Source: Mesorhizobium sophorae (lineage in GTDB: Bacteria; Pseudomonadota; Alphaproteobacteria; Rhizobiales; Rhizobiaceae). Taken from it: a DNA stretch of 64,000 nt. A program made the position numbers and the translations under genes. Positions 16,777 through 25,038 of this stretch are shown here, piece after piece (the stretch's first letter is position 1; each line of letters opens with the position of its first letter). The stretch is taken from positions 1,302,001-1,366,000 of the forward strand of contig NZ_NNRI01000022.1 of NCBI RefSeq assembly GCF_002270415.1. The letters run 5' to 3'. The notes under the pieces are model-generated. The model did no database searches. It was not told the DNA's origin and was given only the letters and a program-made list of their open reading frames with translations.

Positions 16777-17493
16777 TTACTCGCGTTCGCCGGTGAAGTT
16801 CAGCAACAGCTGGAAGATGTTGATGAAGTTCAGATAGAGCGAGAAAGCGCCGAACACGGCCAGCTTCTGGCGCGATTCCGCGTCGAAATTCTCGGCATAC
16901 TGCTCCTTGATCGTCTGCGTGTCCCAGGCGGTCAGGCCGATGAACACGGCGATGCCGATCACCGAGATGGCAAACTGCAGCGCGGTCGAGCCGAGGAAGA
17001 TGTTGACGATGCTGGCGATCACCACGCCGATCAGGCCCATGATCAGGAACGACGAGAACTGGGTCAGGTCACGCCTGGTCGTGTAGCCGTAGAGGCTGGT
17101 GGCACCGAACATGGTGGCGGCGATGAAGAAGGTGCGTGCGATGCTGGTTCCGGTGAAGACCAGGAACACCGAGGCCAGCGACAGGCCCATGACCGCGCAG
17201 AAGGCCCAGAACATCGCCTGGGCGCTGGCCGCCGACATGGTCTGCATCTTGAACGAGAACAGCATGACGAAGGCGAGCGGCGCCAGCATCACCACCCATT
17301 TCAGCGGGCTGGAGAAGATCGGCACGTAGAGCGCGGGCGTCGATGAGATCATGAAGGCGACCAGGCCGGTGACCACGAGGCCAACGCCCATATAGTTGTA
17401 GACGCGCAGCATATGCTGGCGCAGGCCCTCGTCGTAGACAGCTGCGGTTTGGGCACCGGCGCCCACGCGGTATCCCAGATTGGGGGTGTTCAT
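16777..17493 (-). CDS. Bax inhibitor-1/YccA family membrane protein
   Basis: The 238-residue product has about seven hydrophobic segments, including MGVGLVVTGLVAFMISSTPA and FGATSLYGYTTRRDL. It ends with LTAWDTQTIKEQYAENFDAE and FINIFQLLLNF, the characteristic UPF0005/BI-1 signature with the conserved Asp. Family members are pH-sensitive calcium-leak channels or modulators of membrane protein turnover. An AAGGAGAATT Shine-Dalgarno precedes the ATG. The gene lies 46 bp after the anti-sigma gene on the same strand and may belong to the same stress regulon. Confidence 0.9.
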   Translation of the reverse strand: MNTPNLGYRVGAGAQTAAVYDEGLRQHMLRVYNYMGVGLVVTGLVAFMISSTPALYVPIFSSPLKWVVMLAPLAFVMLFSFKMQTMSAASAQAMFWAFCAVMGLSLASVFLVFTGTSIARTFFIAATMFGATSLYGYTTRRDLTQFSSFLIMGLIGVVIASIVNIFLGSTALQFAISVIGIAVFIGLTAWDTQTIKEQYAENFDAESRQKLAVFGAFSLYLNFINIFQLLLNFTGERE

Positions 17494-17539
17494 ATAAATA
17501 AATTCTCCTTTGTGTATCGGTCAGCAAAGCGTGGGTCGG

Positions 17540-18313
17540 TCAGTAAAGCGTTTTGGCGAGCGTCTCGGCGGCGCGGTCGAGATCGCGGACCTCGCTTCGT
17601 CCGACCACCGCATAGGCGACCTCGCCGATCTGGAAATAGGCCGAAGAAATGTCGCCCGAGGGCGCGACGGTCGGCTTGACGACGTCAAAGGTGCCCGGCC
17701 GGATCGCAAACAGCGAGACCAGGCCCATCTCATTCGTCTCGACAGCCATCTCGACGCTCGGACCGAAGCGCGACGGATAGATCTGCACGTCGCGCACCTT
17801 CCAGCCCTTGGGCAGCGAGGGCATGACGATGGCGGTCGCGGCGCGGATCTCGCCGGCATTGTAGTTGGGCGCCTCGGGCTGCGAAGGCATGGTCTCGCGC
17901 ACCAGCGTCGTTTTATGCGCCCGCACCGCCTCGTCGACATAGGCGGGCGGCTGCGGCGAGGCGACGACCTTGGTCACCGACATCGGCCCGATAATGCCGT
18001 TTGCCAGCCAGCCGGCGGCGACGAAGGCGGCCACTGCCGCCGCGCGCTGCAGCACGCCGAAGATGCGACCGCGGGAAAGCCCCCTCTCCAACCGCCGCGC
18101 GGCATCGGCGGTCGCCGGCCGCGCCATGCCCCTGGACCCGGCAAGCGCCACGCGAAGCTCGTCGCGGGTCCGCAGATCCGACATCACGCGCGCCGCCGCC
18201 TCCGGACGGGTGGACAAAAACGCCTCGACCTCGATGCGGCGGGCGACATCGAGCTGGTCGTCGACATAGGCGTCGAGGTCGGTGTCGGCCACGGGATCGA
18301 CAGTTCCAGTCAT
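17540..18313 (-). CDS. Anti-sigma factor, single-pass membrane protein (RsiW/ChrR-like)
   Basis: The ATG at 18313 overlaps the stop of the sigma-factor gene (ATGA), so the two are coupled. The 257-residue product starts with a cytoplasmic helical anti-sigma region (DTDLDAYVDDQLDVARRIEV, then RVMSDLRTRDELRVAL). It has one membrane span near residues 90-110 (AAAVAAFVAAGWLANGIIG) and an extracytoplasmic C-terminal domain with SLPKGWKVRDVQIYPSRFGP. The zinc-binding HxxxCxxC of ZAS proteins is absent. It presumably holds the adjacent ECF sigma factor inactive until an envelope signal arrives; the signal is not evident. Confidence 0.85.
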   Translation of the reverse strand: MTGTVDPVADTDLDAYVDDQLDVARRIEVEAFLSTRPEAAARVMSDLRTRDELRVALAGSRGMARPATADAARRLERGLSRGRIFGVLQRAAAVAAFVAAGWLANGIIGPMSVTKVVASPQPPAYVDEAVRAHKTTLVRETMPSQPEAPNYNAGEIRAATAIVMPSLPKGWKVRDVQIYPSRFGPSVEMAVETNEMGLVSLFAIRPGTFDVVKPTVAPSGDISSAYFQIGEVAYAVVGRSEVRDLDRAAETLAKTLY

Positions 18314-18861
18314 GACGGTCCTCCAACGATCCTGAGGTGGTTTTTCGTCTTCGAGGGCGCCGCGTCCTCCATCTTGCGCAATGCGTCGCGCGCCCTGCCG
18401 ATGCGCGACATCAGCGTTCCCAGCGGCACGCCGCTGGCATCGGCCGCCTGTTGATAGGAAAGCCCTTCGATGGCGACGAGATGCAGGGCCGAGCGCTGTT
18501 CTTGCGGCAGGCTGAAGAAGGCTTCGCGCACCTGCGCCAGGCGCACGGAGTGTTCCTGCGGCGCCGGTGTGCTGCCATCGGCAAGATATCCGGCCTGTTC
18601 GAGGCGAGCGGCATCGGATTTGCGGGAGCGCATTTTGTCGATGAATGTGTTGTGCACGATCGACAACAGCCATGCGCGCAAATTGCCGCTAGAGCGGAAA
18701 GTGGCGCGCCGTTCATAGGCCCGCACCAGCGCGTCATGCACGAGATCCTCGGCGTCCGTGCTGTCACGCGTCAGCGAGCGCGCGTAGCGGCGCAGCGAAC
18801 CGAGCTGTCCTATGATGTCAAAGCGCGGCATCGACCGTTTCATGTCCTGTTTACGGAGCAT
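18310..18861 (-). CDS. ECF-type RNA polymerase sigma factor
   Basis: The 183-residue product has sigma region 2 (LVHDALVRAYERRATFRSSG, LRAWLLSIVHNTFIDKMRSR) and region 4 with a helix-turn-helix (LPQEQRSALHLVAIEGLSYQ, AADASGVPLGTLMSRIGRAR). Regions 1 and 3 are absent, as expected for an ECF factor. Three in-frame ATG codons lie at 18861, 18843 and 18831; none has an ideal Shine-Dalgarno, and the true start could be 18843. It is the first gene of a sigma/anti-sigma pair. I saw no clear autoregulatory GGAAC -35 element in the 100 bases upstream. Confidence 0.88.
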   Translation of the reverse strand: MLRKQDMKRSMPRFDIIGQLGSLRRYARSLTRDSTDAEDLVHDALVRAYERRATFRSSGNLRAWLLSIVHNTFIDKMRSRKSDAARLEQAGYLADGSTPAPQEHSVRLAQVREAFFSLPQEQRSALHLVAIEGLSYQQAADASGVPLGTLMSRIGRARDALRKMEDAAPSKTKNHLRIVGGPS

Positions 18862-19013
18862 GTGGGGATTTTAATCCCAGCCGCGCCATCTTTTTCGCGG
18901 ATCGCTGGAGGACAACCGTTCGCAACTGCCCTCGCCTCGCCGGCACAACCGGGCAATCCCGCGATACCGGCGCAGGGTACTGCAAAGCAGGTGGCACTCG
19001 GCCGAGTGAGCGA

Positions 19014-19829
19014 TCAGGGCCTTTCGCCGCGCCGCAGCTTGCCTTCAATCGCGGCTATCACGGGCATCAGATCGGCGACGCCCTTGACGACGAAATGCGC
19101 GCCGGCGGCCGTGAGCTTGGCCGATGCCTCGGCCCGTTTCATCCTGAACACATCCGCAGCCATAGCCTGCGTCTCCGCCAGCGTGTGACCAAAGACATTG
19201 CCGGTCACCGCCACGCCGACGGTCCAGGCGCCAGCATTGATCCCCTCGCCGATACCGACCTCGGTGTCATCGACCTTGACACACAGCCACGGCGGATAGA
19301 CGCCGAGTTCGGTCAACGCTTTCCAGAGCATGAACGGCGTCGGCCTGCCGTCAGGTGTGTCGCCGGTGCAGACCAGGCAATCCGGCGAAAAGCCCTGCGC
19401 GGCGGCAACCGGCAGTATCTCCGCCATGATGTCGCGCGTATAGCCAGTTGTGGTGCCGATCTTGAGGCCGCGCTTCCGCAGTGCCTTGACCACGTCGGCA
19501 ACACCGGGAATGACATCCGAGAACCGCGCCGCCACAGCCCGGTTCTTCGGCACGAATACGTCATAGATGGCGTCGATGTCGGCATTTGTCGGCGCATGAC
19601 CGTGCTGCTCCGTCCATGCGGCGGCGATCCTTGGCTGTGCCAGCAGTGCTGCGATGTGCGGGCGCTTGGCCATTCCCATCGGTCCCCTCGCCTCATCGAC
19701 GCTGATCGCCACGCCGAATTCGGCGAAGGCCTCGACAAAGACACCCATCGGCGCCAGCGAACCGTGATCGACAACGGTGCCGGCCCAGTCGAGGACGACG
19801 GCGCGAAGCAAACCTTGAGTGGGCATCAT
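19014..19829 (-). CDS. phnX: Phosphonoacetaldehyde hydrolase
   Basis: The 271-residue HAD-superfamily enzyme cleaves the C-P bond of phosphonoacetaldehyde to acetaldehyde and phosphate. The nucleophile motif is LDWAGTVVD (Asp14 region), and the Schiff-base lysine sits in GPMGMAKRPHI (around residue 56), which is diagnostic for PhnX. GTTTGYTRDIM and KVDDTEVGIGEG are motifs II and IV. Its start overlaps the stop of the FAD oxidoreductase gene (ATGA, 19826-19829), so it is the second gene of a two-gene operon. No phnW transaminase is nearby; the oxidoreductase may supply the aldehyde instead. Confidence 0.92.
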   Translation of the reverse strand: MMPTQGLLRAVVLDWAGTVVDHGSLAPMGVFVEAFAEFGVAISVDEARGPMGMAKRPHIAALLAQPRIAAAWTEQHGHAPTNADIDAIYDVFVPKNRAVAARFSDVIPGVADVVKALRKRGLKIGTTTGYTRDIMAEILPVAAAQGFSPDCLVCTGDTPDGRPTPFMLWKALTELGVYPPWLCVKVDDTEVGIGEGINAGAWTVGVAVTGNVFGHTLAETQAMAADVFRMKRAEASAKLTAAGAHFVVKGVADLMPVIAAIEGKLRRGERP

Positions 19830-20986
19830 GCGATTTTCCTGGCGTCGGCCGTGGTTGAACCGAAAAGCTCGTCGACCACCTCTTCGGCGATCGCGAACGA
19901 GGTGCTGGCGCCGGTACCGCTGGTGATCATGACCAGCCGCACGCCCTCCCGCGGCGCGTCGGCGAACATTGTCTGGCCGGTTGCTGAGGCATAGATGCCG
20001 GTCCAGCGTTCCAGCACGGGCGGCGGCGGGCCACCAAAGACGGCGCTGAACTCCTCAAGGATGAGGTCGTCGACACGCCCCGAGGCGAACGGATCGGGCG
20101 TTGTCGCGTAGTGGTGTGAATCGCCCACCACGAGCGTACCATCGGCACTCTGGACGACGATCAGATGAACGCCATTGTCGAGCGCGTCGCCTTGTTCCAC
20201 TTCCAGCCGGCTTCGCAACGCGGCGGCTTCTGGCAAGGCGGCGTAACCGCTGTAACGCGCCAGCCCAAGATCCGACATCACCGCTGCCGGCAACCGGAAG
20301 CCGGGATCGGCAAGGCGCATCATCTGCAATCTGCAGCGGGTGACGCCGTATCGCGCGATGCGATCGGGGTAAAGCGTGGCCAGGTCGTCGCCCGGGCAGA
20401 CGATCACCTTGCCGGCGAAAACCGGACCCCGGCTGGTCTCGATATCGGGCGGCTCGATCGAGCGTACCGCCGTCTCGCGCCGGAATTCGACGCCATGTTT
20501 TTCGGCGAGGAAGGTTGCCAGCTGCGGGATGGCCTGGCGCGACTCGACACGCACATCGTGCGGGCTCCACAGGCCGCCGGCAAAATTCCGGCCCGCCAGT
20601 TCGGGATAGTCGCGGCGAAGCGCATCGGGTTCGAGCAGGAGGCAACCCTCGCCCATCTCGGTTTGAAGAAACGCCTCGACCACCGAGAGCGCTTCCGGAC
20701 GGCGCGCGACGACGACCAAGCCGCGCTGGATGACTTTGATGCCGGCGGGCGCGGCCAGTTCCAGCCAGATGTCGCGAGATCGCATGGCACGGCGCCATAC
20801 CTGGCCGCGTTCCTGACCGCTGACCGTAACAAAGCCAAAATTACGCACTGAAGCGCCGTTGGCCTGAGCGTCGCGGTCTATGACGACGACGCTGAGACCG
20901 CGACGGACGGCGGCGAGCGCATGGGCGAGACCGACAATGCCGGCGCCAACGATGGCGAGGTCGAACTGTTGGCGTTGGCTTGTCAT
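19826..20986 (-). CDS. FAD-dependent oxidoreductase, phosphonate-associated (TIGR03364-like, DAO fold)
   Basis: The ATG at 20986 follows GTGGGGAAA and gives 386 residues. The N-terminal dinucleotide-binding motif is DLAIVGAGIVGLAHALAAVR with the VVIDRD acidic end. GASVRNFGFVTVSGQERGQ matches the DAO-type family found next to phosphonoacetaldehyde hydrolase genes. It most likely oxidises an aminophosphonate (2-aminoethylphosphonate or an N-substituted form) to phosphonoacetaldehyde, which the overlapping phnX then cleaves. That role is inferred from the coupling and family, not from substrate residues. Confidence 0.8.
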   Translation of the reverse strand: MTSQRQQFDLAIVGAGIVGLAHALAAVRRGLSVVVIDRDAQANGASVRNFGFVTVSGQERGQVWRRAMRSRDIWLELAAPAGIKVIQRGLVVVARRPEALSVVEAFLQTEMGEGCLLLEPDALRRDYPELAGRNFAGGLWSPHDVRVESRQAIPQLATFLAEKHGVEFRRETAVRSIEPPDIETSRGPVFAGKVIVCPGDDLATLYPDRIARYGVTRCRLQMMRLADPGFRLPAAVMSDLGLARYSGYAALPEAAALRSRLEVEQGDALDNGVHLIVVQSADGTLVVGDSHHYATTPDPFASGRVDDLILEEFSAVFGGPPPPVLERWTGIYASATGQTMFADAPREGVRLVMITSGTGASTSFAIAEEVVDELFGSTTADARKIA

Positions 20987-21150
20987 TTTCCCCACGCAGA
21001 TCAAAGAGTTCTCTCATCAAACTCTGTCCATATGACAGGAGCGTGTACGACGCACCTGCAGCATCTGCGTCTCGGGGTGGCGCAACTAAAGCGCTGGCGA
21101 AATACGTTCGATTTGCGTATCACTCCGCCGCGTCAACGGAACCATTGCCA

Positions 21151-22335
21151 ATGTTTGAAGACCTGCAGCCCGCCCCCGCCGACAAGATCCTTGCCCTGAT
21201 CGGCCTCTATCGCGCCGATCCGCGTCCCGACAAGGTCGACCTCGGTGTCGGCGTCTACAAGGATCGCGATGGCAAGACGCCGGTCATGCGCGCTGTGCGC
21301 GAGGCCGAAAAGCGCCTGCTGCAGGGCCAGGACACCAAGACCTATCTCGGCCTGGCCGGCGATGTCGGCTTCAACTCGGTGATGGCCAAGCTTGCCTTCG
21401 GCCCAGGCGCCGACATGACGCGCATCCGCGCCGCACAGGCGCCCGGCGGGTCCGGTGCGCTGCGGCTGGTGGCGGAATTGCTGAAGCGGACGCGTCCGGA
21501 CGCGACGGTCTGGCTTTCGGACCCGACCTGGCCGAACCACATGCCGGTGATGCGCGCCGCTGGCCTGCAGATCCGCGAATACCCCTATTTCGATGCGGCT
21601 TCGGGTGCCGTTCGCTTCGACGACATGCTGGCAGCGCTGCGGACGGCAAACAGCGGTGACGTGGTGCTGCTGCATGGCTGCTGCCACAATCCGACCGGCG
21701 CTAATCTGGACAGCGCCCAATGGGCCGCCGTTGTCGATCTGGTGGTCGAGCGCGGCCTGCTGCCGTTTGTCGACATCGCCTATCAGGGCTTTGGCGATGG
21801 CCTTGAGGCCGATGCTCTCGGCTTGCGCCTGCTGGCCGCGAAGGTTCCGGAAATGGTCGTCGCGTCGAGTTGCTCGAAGAACTTCGCCGTCTACCGCGAC
21901 CGCGTCGGCGCCGCGATGATCCTGGCCAAGGACGGCGCCCAGGCCGATCTGGCGATGGGTCAAATGCTATCGGCGGCGCGCGCCATGTATTCGATGCCGC
22001 CGGATCATGGCGCTGCCGCTGTGCGTATCGTGCTGGAAGACGCCGCGTTGCGCGCGGACTGGGAGGCCGAACTCGAGGAGATGCGGCTGCGCATGCTCAG
22101 GCTTCGGGTCCAGTTCGCCGAGGCGCTGCGCCGGCAGTCCAATTCCGACCGTTTCGATTTCGTTGCCAGCCACCGGGGCATGTTCTCCCGCCTTGGCCTC
22201 ACGGAAGCGCAGGTCGAGCGGCTGCGTGCCGAGCACGGCATCTACATGGTCGGTGACAGCCGCATCAACGTCGCGGGTCTGCCCGAGGACGGGATGGACG
22301 AACTCGCCAAGGCGATCGTTTCCGTTCTTGATTGA
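21151..22335 (+). CDS. Aromatic/aspartate-type aminotransferase (class I, TyrB-like)
   Basis: ATG 21151 gives 394 residues starting MFEDLQPAPADKILALIGLY, the exact N-terminal style of TyrB/AspC enzymes. The PLP-lysine lies in ASSCSKNFAVYRDRVGA, HGCCHNPTGANLD is the Asn-Pro-Thr-Gly motif, and DIAYQGFGDGL contains the Asp/Tyr pair. It transfers amino groups between aromatic amino acids or aspartate and 2-oxoglutarate. It is divergent from the phosphonate pair; the 164-bp gap must carry both promoters. A functional link to phosphonate use is possible but not shown. Confidence 0.9.
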   Translation: MFEDLQPAPADKILALIGLYRADPRPDKVDLGVGVYKDRDGKTPVMRAVREAEKRLLQGQDTKTYLGLAGDVGFNSVMAKLAFGPGADMTRIRAAQAPGGSGALRLVAELLKRTRPDATVWLSDPTWPNHMPVMRAAGLQIREYPYFDAASGAVRFDDMLAALRTANSGDVVLLHGCCHNPTGANLDSAQWAAVVDLVVERGLLPFVDIAYQGFGDGLEADALGLRLLAAKVPEMVVASSCSKNFAVYRDRVGAAMILAKDGAQADLAMGQMLSAARAMYSMPPDHGAAAVRIVLEDAALRADWEAELEEMRLRMLRLRVQFAEALRRQSNSDRFDFVASHRGMFSRLGLTEAQVERLRAEHGIYMVGDSRINVAGLPEDGMDELAKAIVSVLD

Positions 22336-22424
22336 CAGGCCGGGTACCCAGCACCTGTGGACAAGGCCCCCTCGCCGGCTGACAACGTTGGCCGCGCGAG
22401 TGGCCCCGCGGTAGCATCGGTCGC

Positions 22425-23249
22425 ATGACGCCATCGAATGACATTTCGCGCCTGATCGAGATCATGGCGGCGCTGCGAGCGCCGAAAACCGGTTGTCCAT
22501 GGGACATCGAGCAGGATTTCTCGACCATCGCGCCCTATACGATCGAGGAGGCCTACGAGGTGGCGGATGCCATCGCGCGCGGTGACCTCGACGATCTGCG
22601 CGACGAACTCGGCGACCTTCTGCTGCAGGTCGTCTACCACGCGCAAATGGCCGAGGAGGCCGGTGAATTCGCCTTCGGTGATGTGGTCCGGGCCATCACG
22701 ACGAAGATGATCCGTCGCCATCCGCATGTCTTCGGCGACGAGGAGGCCCGCAGCGCCGGCATGGCCAAGGGCATGTGGGAAAAGATCAAGGCCGAGGAAA
22801 AGGCGGAAAAACGAGGCGCACGCCTCGCCCGCGGTCTCGACCCCGAGGACAATGGCAAGGGGTTTCTGGACAGTGTTCCGGTCAACCTGCCCGCGCTGAC
22901 GCGAGCGCTGAAACTGCAGGAGAAGGCCGCCCGCGTCGGCTTCGACTGGAGCGAGGCTGCGCCTATCCTCGACAAAATCGAGGAAGAGATTGGCGAGTTG
23001 CGCGAGGCGCTGGCCAATGGCGACACCGCGTCGATCAAGGACGAGTTCGGCGACATGCTGTTTGCCGTCGTCAATCTCGGCAGGCACCTCAAGCTCGATT
23101 CGGAAGCCGCGCTAAGCGGCACCAATGAGAAGTTCCGCTCACGCTTCCACTATGTCGAGCAGGCCCTGGAAAATTCTGGCAACACGCTGGACAAGGCGAG
23201 CCTGGCCGAGATGGAAGCGCTCTGGCAGGAAGCAAAAACCGCGAAGTAA
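22425..23249 (+). CDS. mazG: Nucleoside triphosphate pyrophosphohydrolase
   Basis: The 274-residue product contains two MazG domains, as in the E. coli housekeeping enzyme that hydrolyses NTPs to NMPs. The first has CPWDIEQDFSTIAPYTIEEA and the metal-binding EEAYEV ... LRDELGDLLLQV pattern. The second has DKIEEEIGELREAL and IKDEFGDMLFAVVN. It converges on hflX with only six bases between the stop codons. In many Alphaproteobacteria mazG follows hflX in this neighbourhood. Confidence 0.92.
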   Translation: MTPSNDISRLIEIMAALRAPKTGCPWDIEQDFSTIAPYTIEEAYEVADAIARGDLDDLRDELGDLLLQVVYHAQMAEEAGEFAFGDVVRAITTKMIRRHPHVFGDEEARSAGMAKGMWEKIKAEEKAEKRGARLARGLDPEDNGKGFLDSVPVNLPALTRALKLQEKAARVGFDWSEAAPILDKIEEEIGELREALANGDTASIKDEFGDMLFAVVNLGRHLKLDSEAALSGTNEKFRSRFHYVEQALENSGNTLDKASLAEMEALWQEAKTAK

Positions 23250-23255
23250 GCGACG

Positions 23256-24647
23256 TTACCCTTTGGTTTTGGCGCGCAATCTGCTTTCGATCTCTTCGCG
23301 GGCGCTTTGCGTCGCCTTGAGCGAGATGGTGGCGCTGCCGTTGTCATTGTCGGTTCGCGAAACGACGTCGCCATTGCGGTAAAGCCAGTCGACAAGACCG
23401 AACTGTGCCGGCTCGATCGTCACCGTCAGGTCTTCGAGTTCGCCCGCCATGCGCGTTTCGATGATCGCCTTCAGCGCATCGATGCCCTCGCCGGTCACCG
23501 CCGACACCGCGACCGGCGGCGCCTTGCTGGCGTCAGTGCCATCGGCAAGCAGCCGGTTCCTGTTGCCTTCGTCGAGCCTGTCGATCTTGTTCCACACTTC
23601 GATGACCCGCTTGGCGTCGCCGGCATCGACACCGAGGTCGGCCAGGATGCGCTCGACATCCTCGGCCTGTGCGGCTGTATCGGGATCGGAAATGTCGCGC
23701 AGGTGGATGACGAGGTCGGCCTCGACCACCTCTTCCAGCGTGGCGCGGAAAGCGGCGATGAGATGCGTCGGCAGGTCCGATATGAAGCCGACGGTGTCCG
23801 AAAGGATGATCGGCGTGCCATGCGGTAGGCGCACGCGGCGCAGCGTCGGGTCGAGGGTGGCGAACAGCATGTCCTGAGCCAGCACGCCGGCTCCGGTCAG
23901 CCTGTTGAACAAGGTCGACTTGCCGGCATTGGTGTAGCCGACGATCGCCACCACCGGAAACGGCACCTTCTTGCGCTTGGCGCGGTGCAGGTCGCGGGTG
24001 CGGCGTACGGTTTCCAGTTCGTGCTTCAGCTTGATGATCTTGTCCTGAAGGACGCGCCGGTCCGATTCGATTTGCGTTTCACCGGGACCGCCGAGGAAGC
24101 CGGCGCCGCCGCGCTGGCGCTCGAGGTGGGTCCAGCTGCGCACAAGACGGCCCTTCTGGTAATTGAGATGGGCAAGCTCGACCTGCAACGTGCCTTCCTT
24201 GGTGCGCGCGCGCTCGCCAAAGATCTCAAGGATCAGGCCGGTGCGGTCCAGCACCTTGGCATTCAGTTCCTTTTCGAGATTGCGCTGCTGCACCGGCGTC
24301 AGCGGATGGTCGACGATGACCACTTCCGCATGACCCTCTTTGACGATTTCGGCGAACTCGGCGACTTTGCCGCTGCCGAGCAACGTCGCCGGGCGCGGAT
24401 CGTTGACGGTCACCACCGCCGTGTGGATCAGATCAAGGTTGATGGCGCGGGCAAGGCCGACAGCCTCGTCGTGACGAGCGTCAGCCGAACGCGTCAGCCG
24501 CGGACGGTTGGTATCGTCGTCACCGCGCTGCTGGCGCGTAAGCACAGGCACGATGACAACGGCCCGGGTCGGGCCCTTGGCTTCCGTCCCGGGATGATGT
24601 GCTGGTTTTCCGCGAACTGGTGCGTCCGCGTCTTTCTCACGTGCCAA
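23256..24647 (-). CDS. hflX: Ribosome-associated GTPase HflX
   Basis: The 463-residue product has the HflX N-terminal domain (HTAVVTVNDPRPATLLGSGK, VDHPLTPVQQRNLEKEL, RTGLILEIFGERARTKEG). A helical linker follows (QKGRLVRSWTHLERQRGG, GPGETQIESDRR), then a G domain with P-loop GYTNAGKSTLFN, DTVGFISDLP and WNKIDRL. HflX rescues or splits stalled ribosomes under stress. The likely start is TTG at 24647, which directly abuts the hfq stop; no ATG lies near the conserved N-terminus. It is transcribed after hfq as in many bacteria. Confidence 0.92.
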   Translation of the reverse strand: MAREKDADAPVRGKPAHHPGTEAKGPTRAVVIVPVLTRQQRGDDDTNRPRLTRSADARHDEAVGLARAINLDLIHTAVVTVNDPRPATLLGSGKVAEFAEIVKEGHAEVVIVDHPLTPVQQRNLEKELNAKVLDRTGLILEIFGERARTKEGTLQVELAHLNYQKGRLVRSWTHLERQRGGAGFLGGPGETQIESDRRVLQDKIIKLKHELETVRRTRDLHRAKRKKVPFPVVAIVGYTNAGKSTLFNRLTGAGVLAQDMLFATLDPTLRRVRLPHGTPIILSDTVGFISDLPTHLIAAFRATLEEVVEADLVIHLRDISDPDTAAQAEDVERILADLGVDAGDAKRVIEVWNKIDRLDEGNRNRLLADGTDASKAPPVAVSAVTGEGIDALKAIIETRMAGELEDLTVTIEPAQFGLVDWLYRNGDVVSRTDNDNGSATISLKATQSAREEIESRLRAKTKG

Positions 24648-24893
24648 TCAGGCGCCCTGGCTTTCCTCGCCATCGAACATCTGAACCGGCTGGCTCGGCA
24701 TGATCGTGGAAATGGCGTGCTTGTAGACGAGCTGGGAATGACCGTCGCGGCGCAGCAGGACACAGAAATTGTCGAACGAAGTGACCACGCCGGTCAGCTT
24801 CACGCCGTTGATAAGGAAGATGGTGAGCGGGTTCTTGCTCTTGCGAACTGAATTCAGGAACAGGTCCTGAAGGTTTTGCGATCGTTCCGCCAT
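24648..24893 (-). CDS. hfq: RNA chaperone Hfq
   Basis: The ATG at 24893 gives 81 residues starting MAERSQNLQDLFLNSVRKSK. Sm1 (TIFLINGVKLTGVVTSFDNF) and Sm2 (LVYKHAISTIMP) motifs are complete; the second ends in the YKHA core that binds U-rich RNA. The hexamer promotes sRNA-mRNA pairing; in rhizobia it affects nitrogen fixation control. It lies between the aminotransferase dat and hflX, downstream of the ntr genes. A -35-like CTTGACA is visible upstream. Confidence 0.95.
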   Translation of the reverse strand: MAERSQNLQDLFLNSVRKSKNPLTIFLINGVKLTGVVTSFDNFCVLLRRDGHSQLVYKHAISTIMPSQPVQMFDGEESQGA

Positions 24894-24955
24894 TGTTCTT
24901 GTCTTTCGCCGATCCCCTTCGGTTTGCAAGCCAATGCGCCAAATTAACGGGCACA

Positions 24956-24962
24956 TGTCAAG
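24956..24962 (-). promoter_or_regulatory. Candidate -35 element (CTTGACA) upstream of hfq
   Basis: On the minus strand CTTGACA lies about 63 bases before the hfq start codon, a good match to the alphaproteobacterial sigma-70 -35 consensus. The expected -10 position is weak (CGCATT), so this is only a candidate for a separate hfq promoter within the ntr gene cluster. Confidence 0.3.
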
Positions 24963-24976
24963 CGCGCAAACACCCT

Positions 24977-24997
24977 CTTGTCGTCAGTAACGACAAG
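24977..24997 (-). terminator. Hairpin between dat and hfq
   Basis: CTTGTCGT (24977-24984) pairs perfectly with ACGACAAG (24990-24997) around a five-base loop. On the minus strand it falls about 40 bases after the dat stop. No U-tract follows, so it may attenuate or stabilise the dat transcript rather than terminate it fully. Confidence 0.4.
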
Positions 24998-25038
24998 CAG
25001 AACGAGATAAATTGATGTTCATTCCACCTGTGCGGTTA

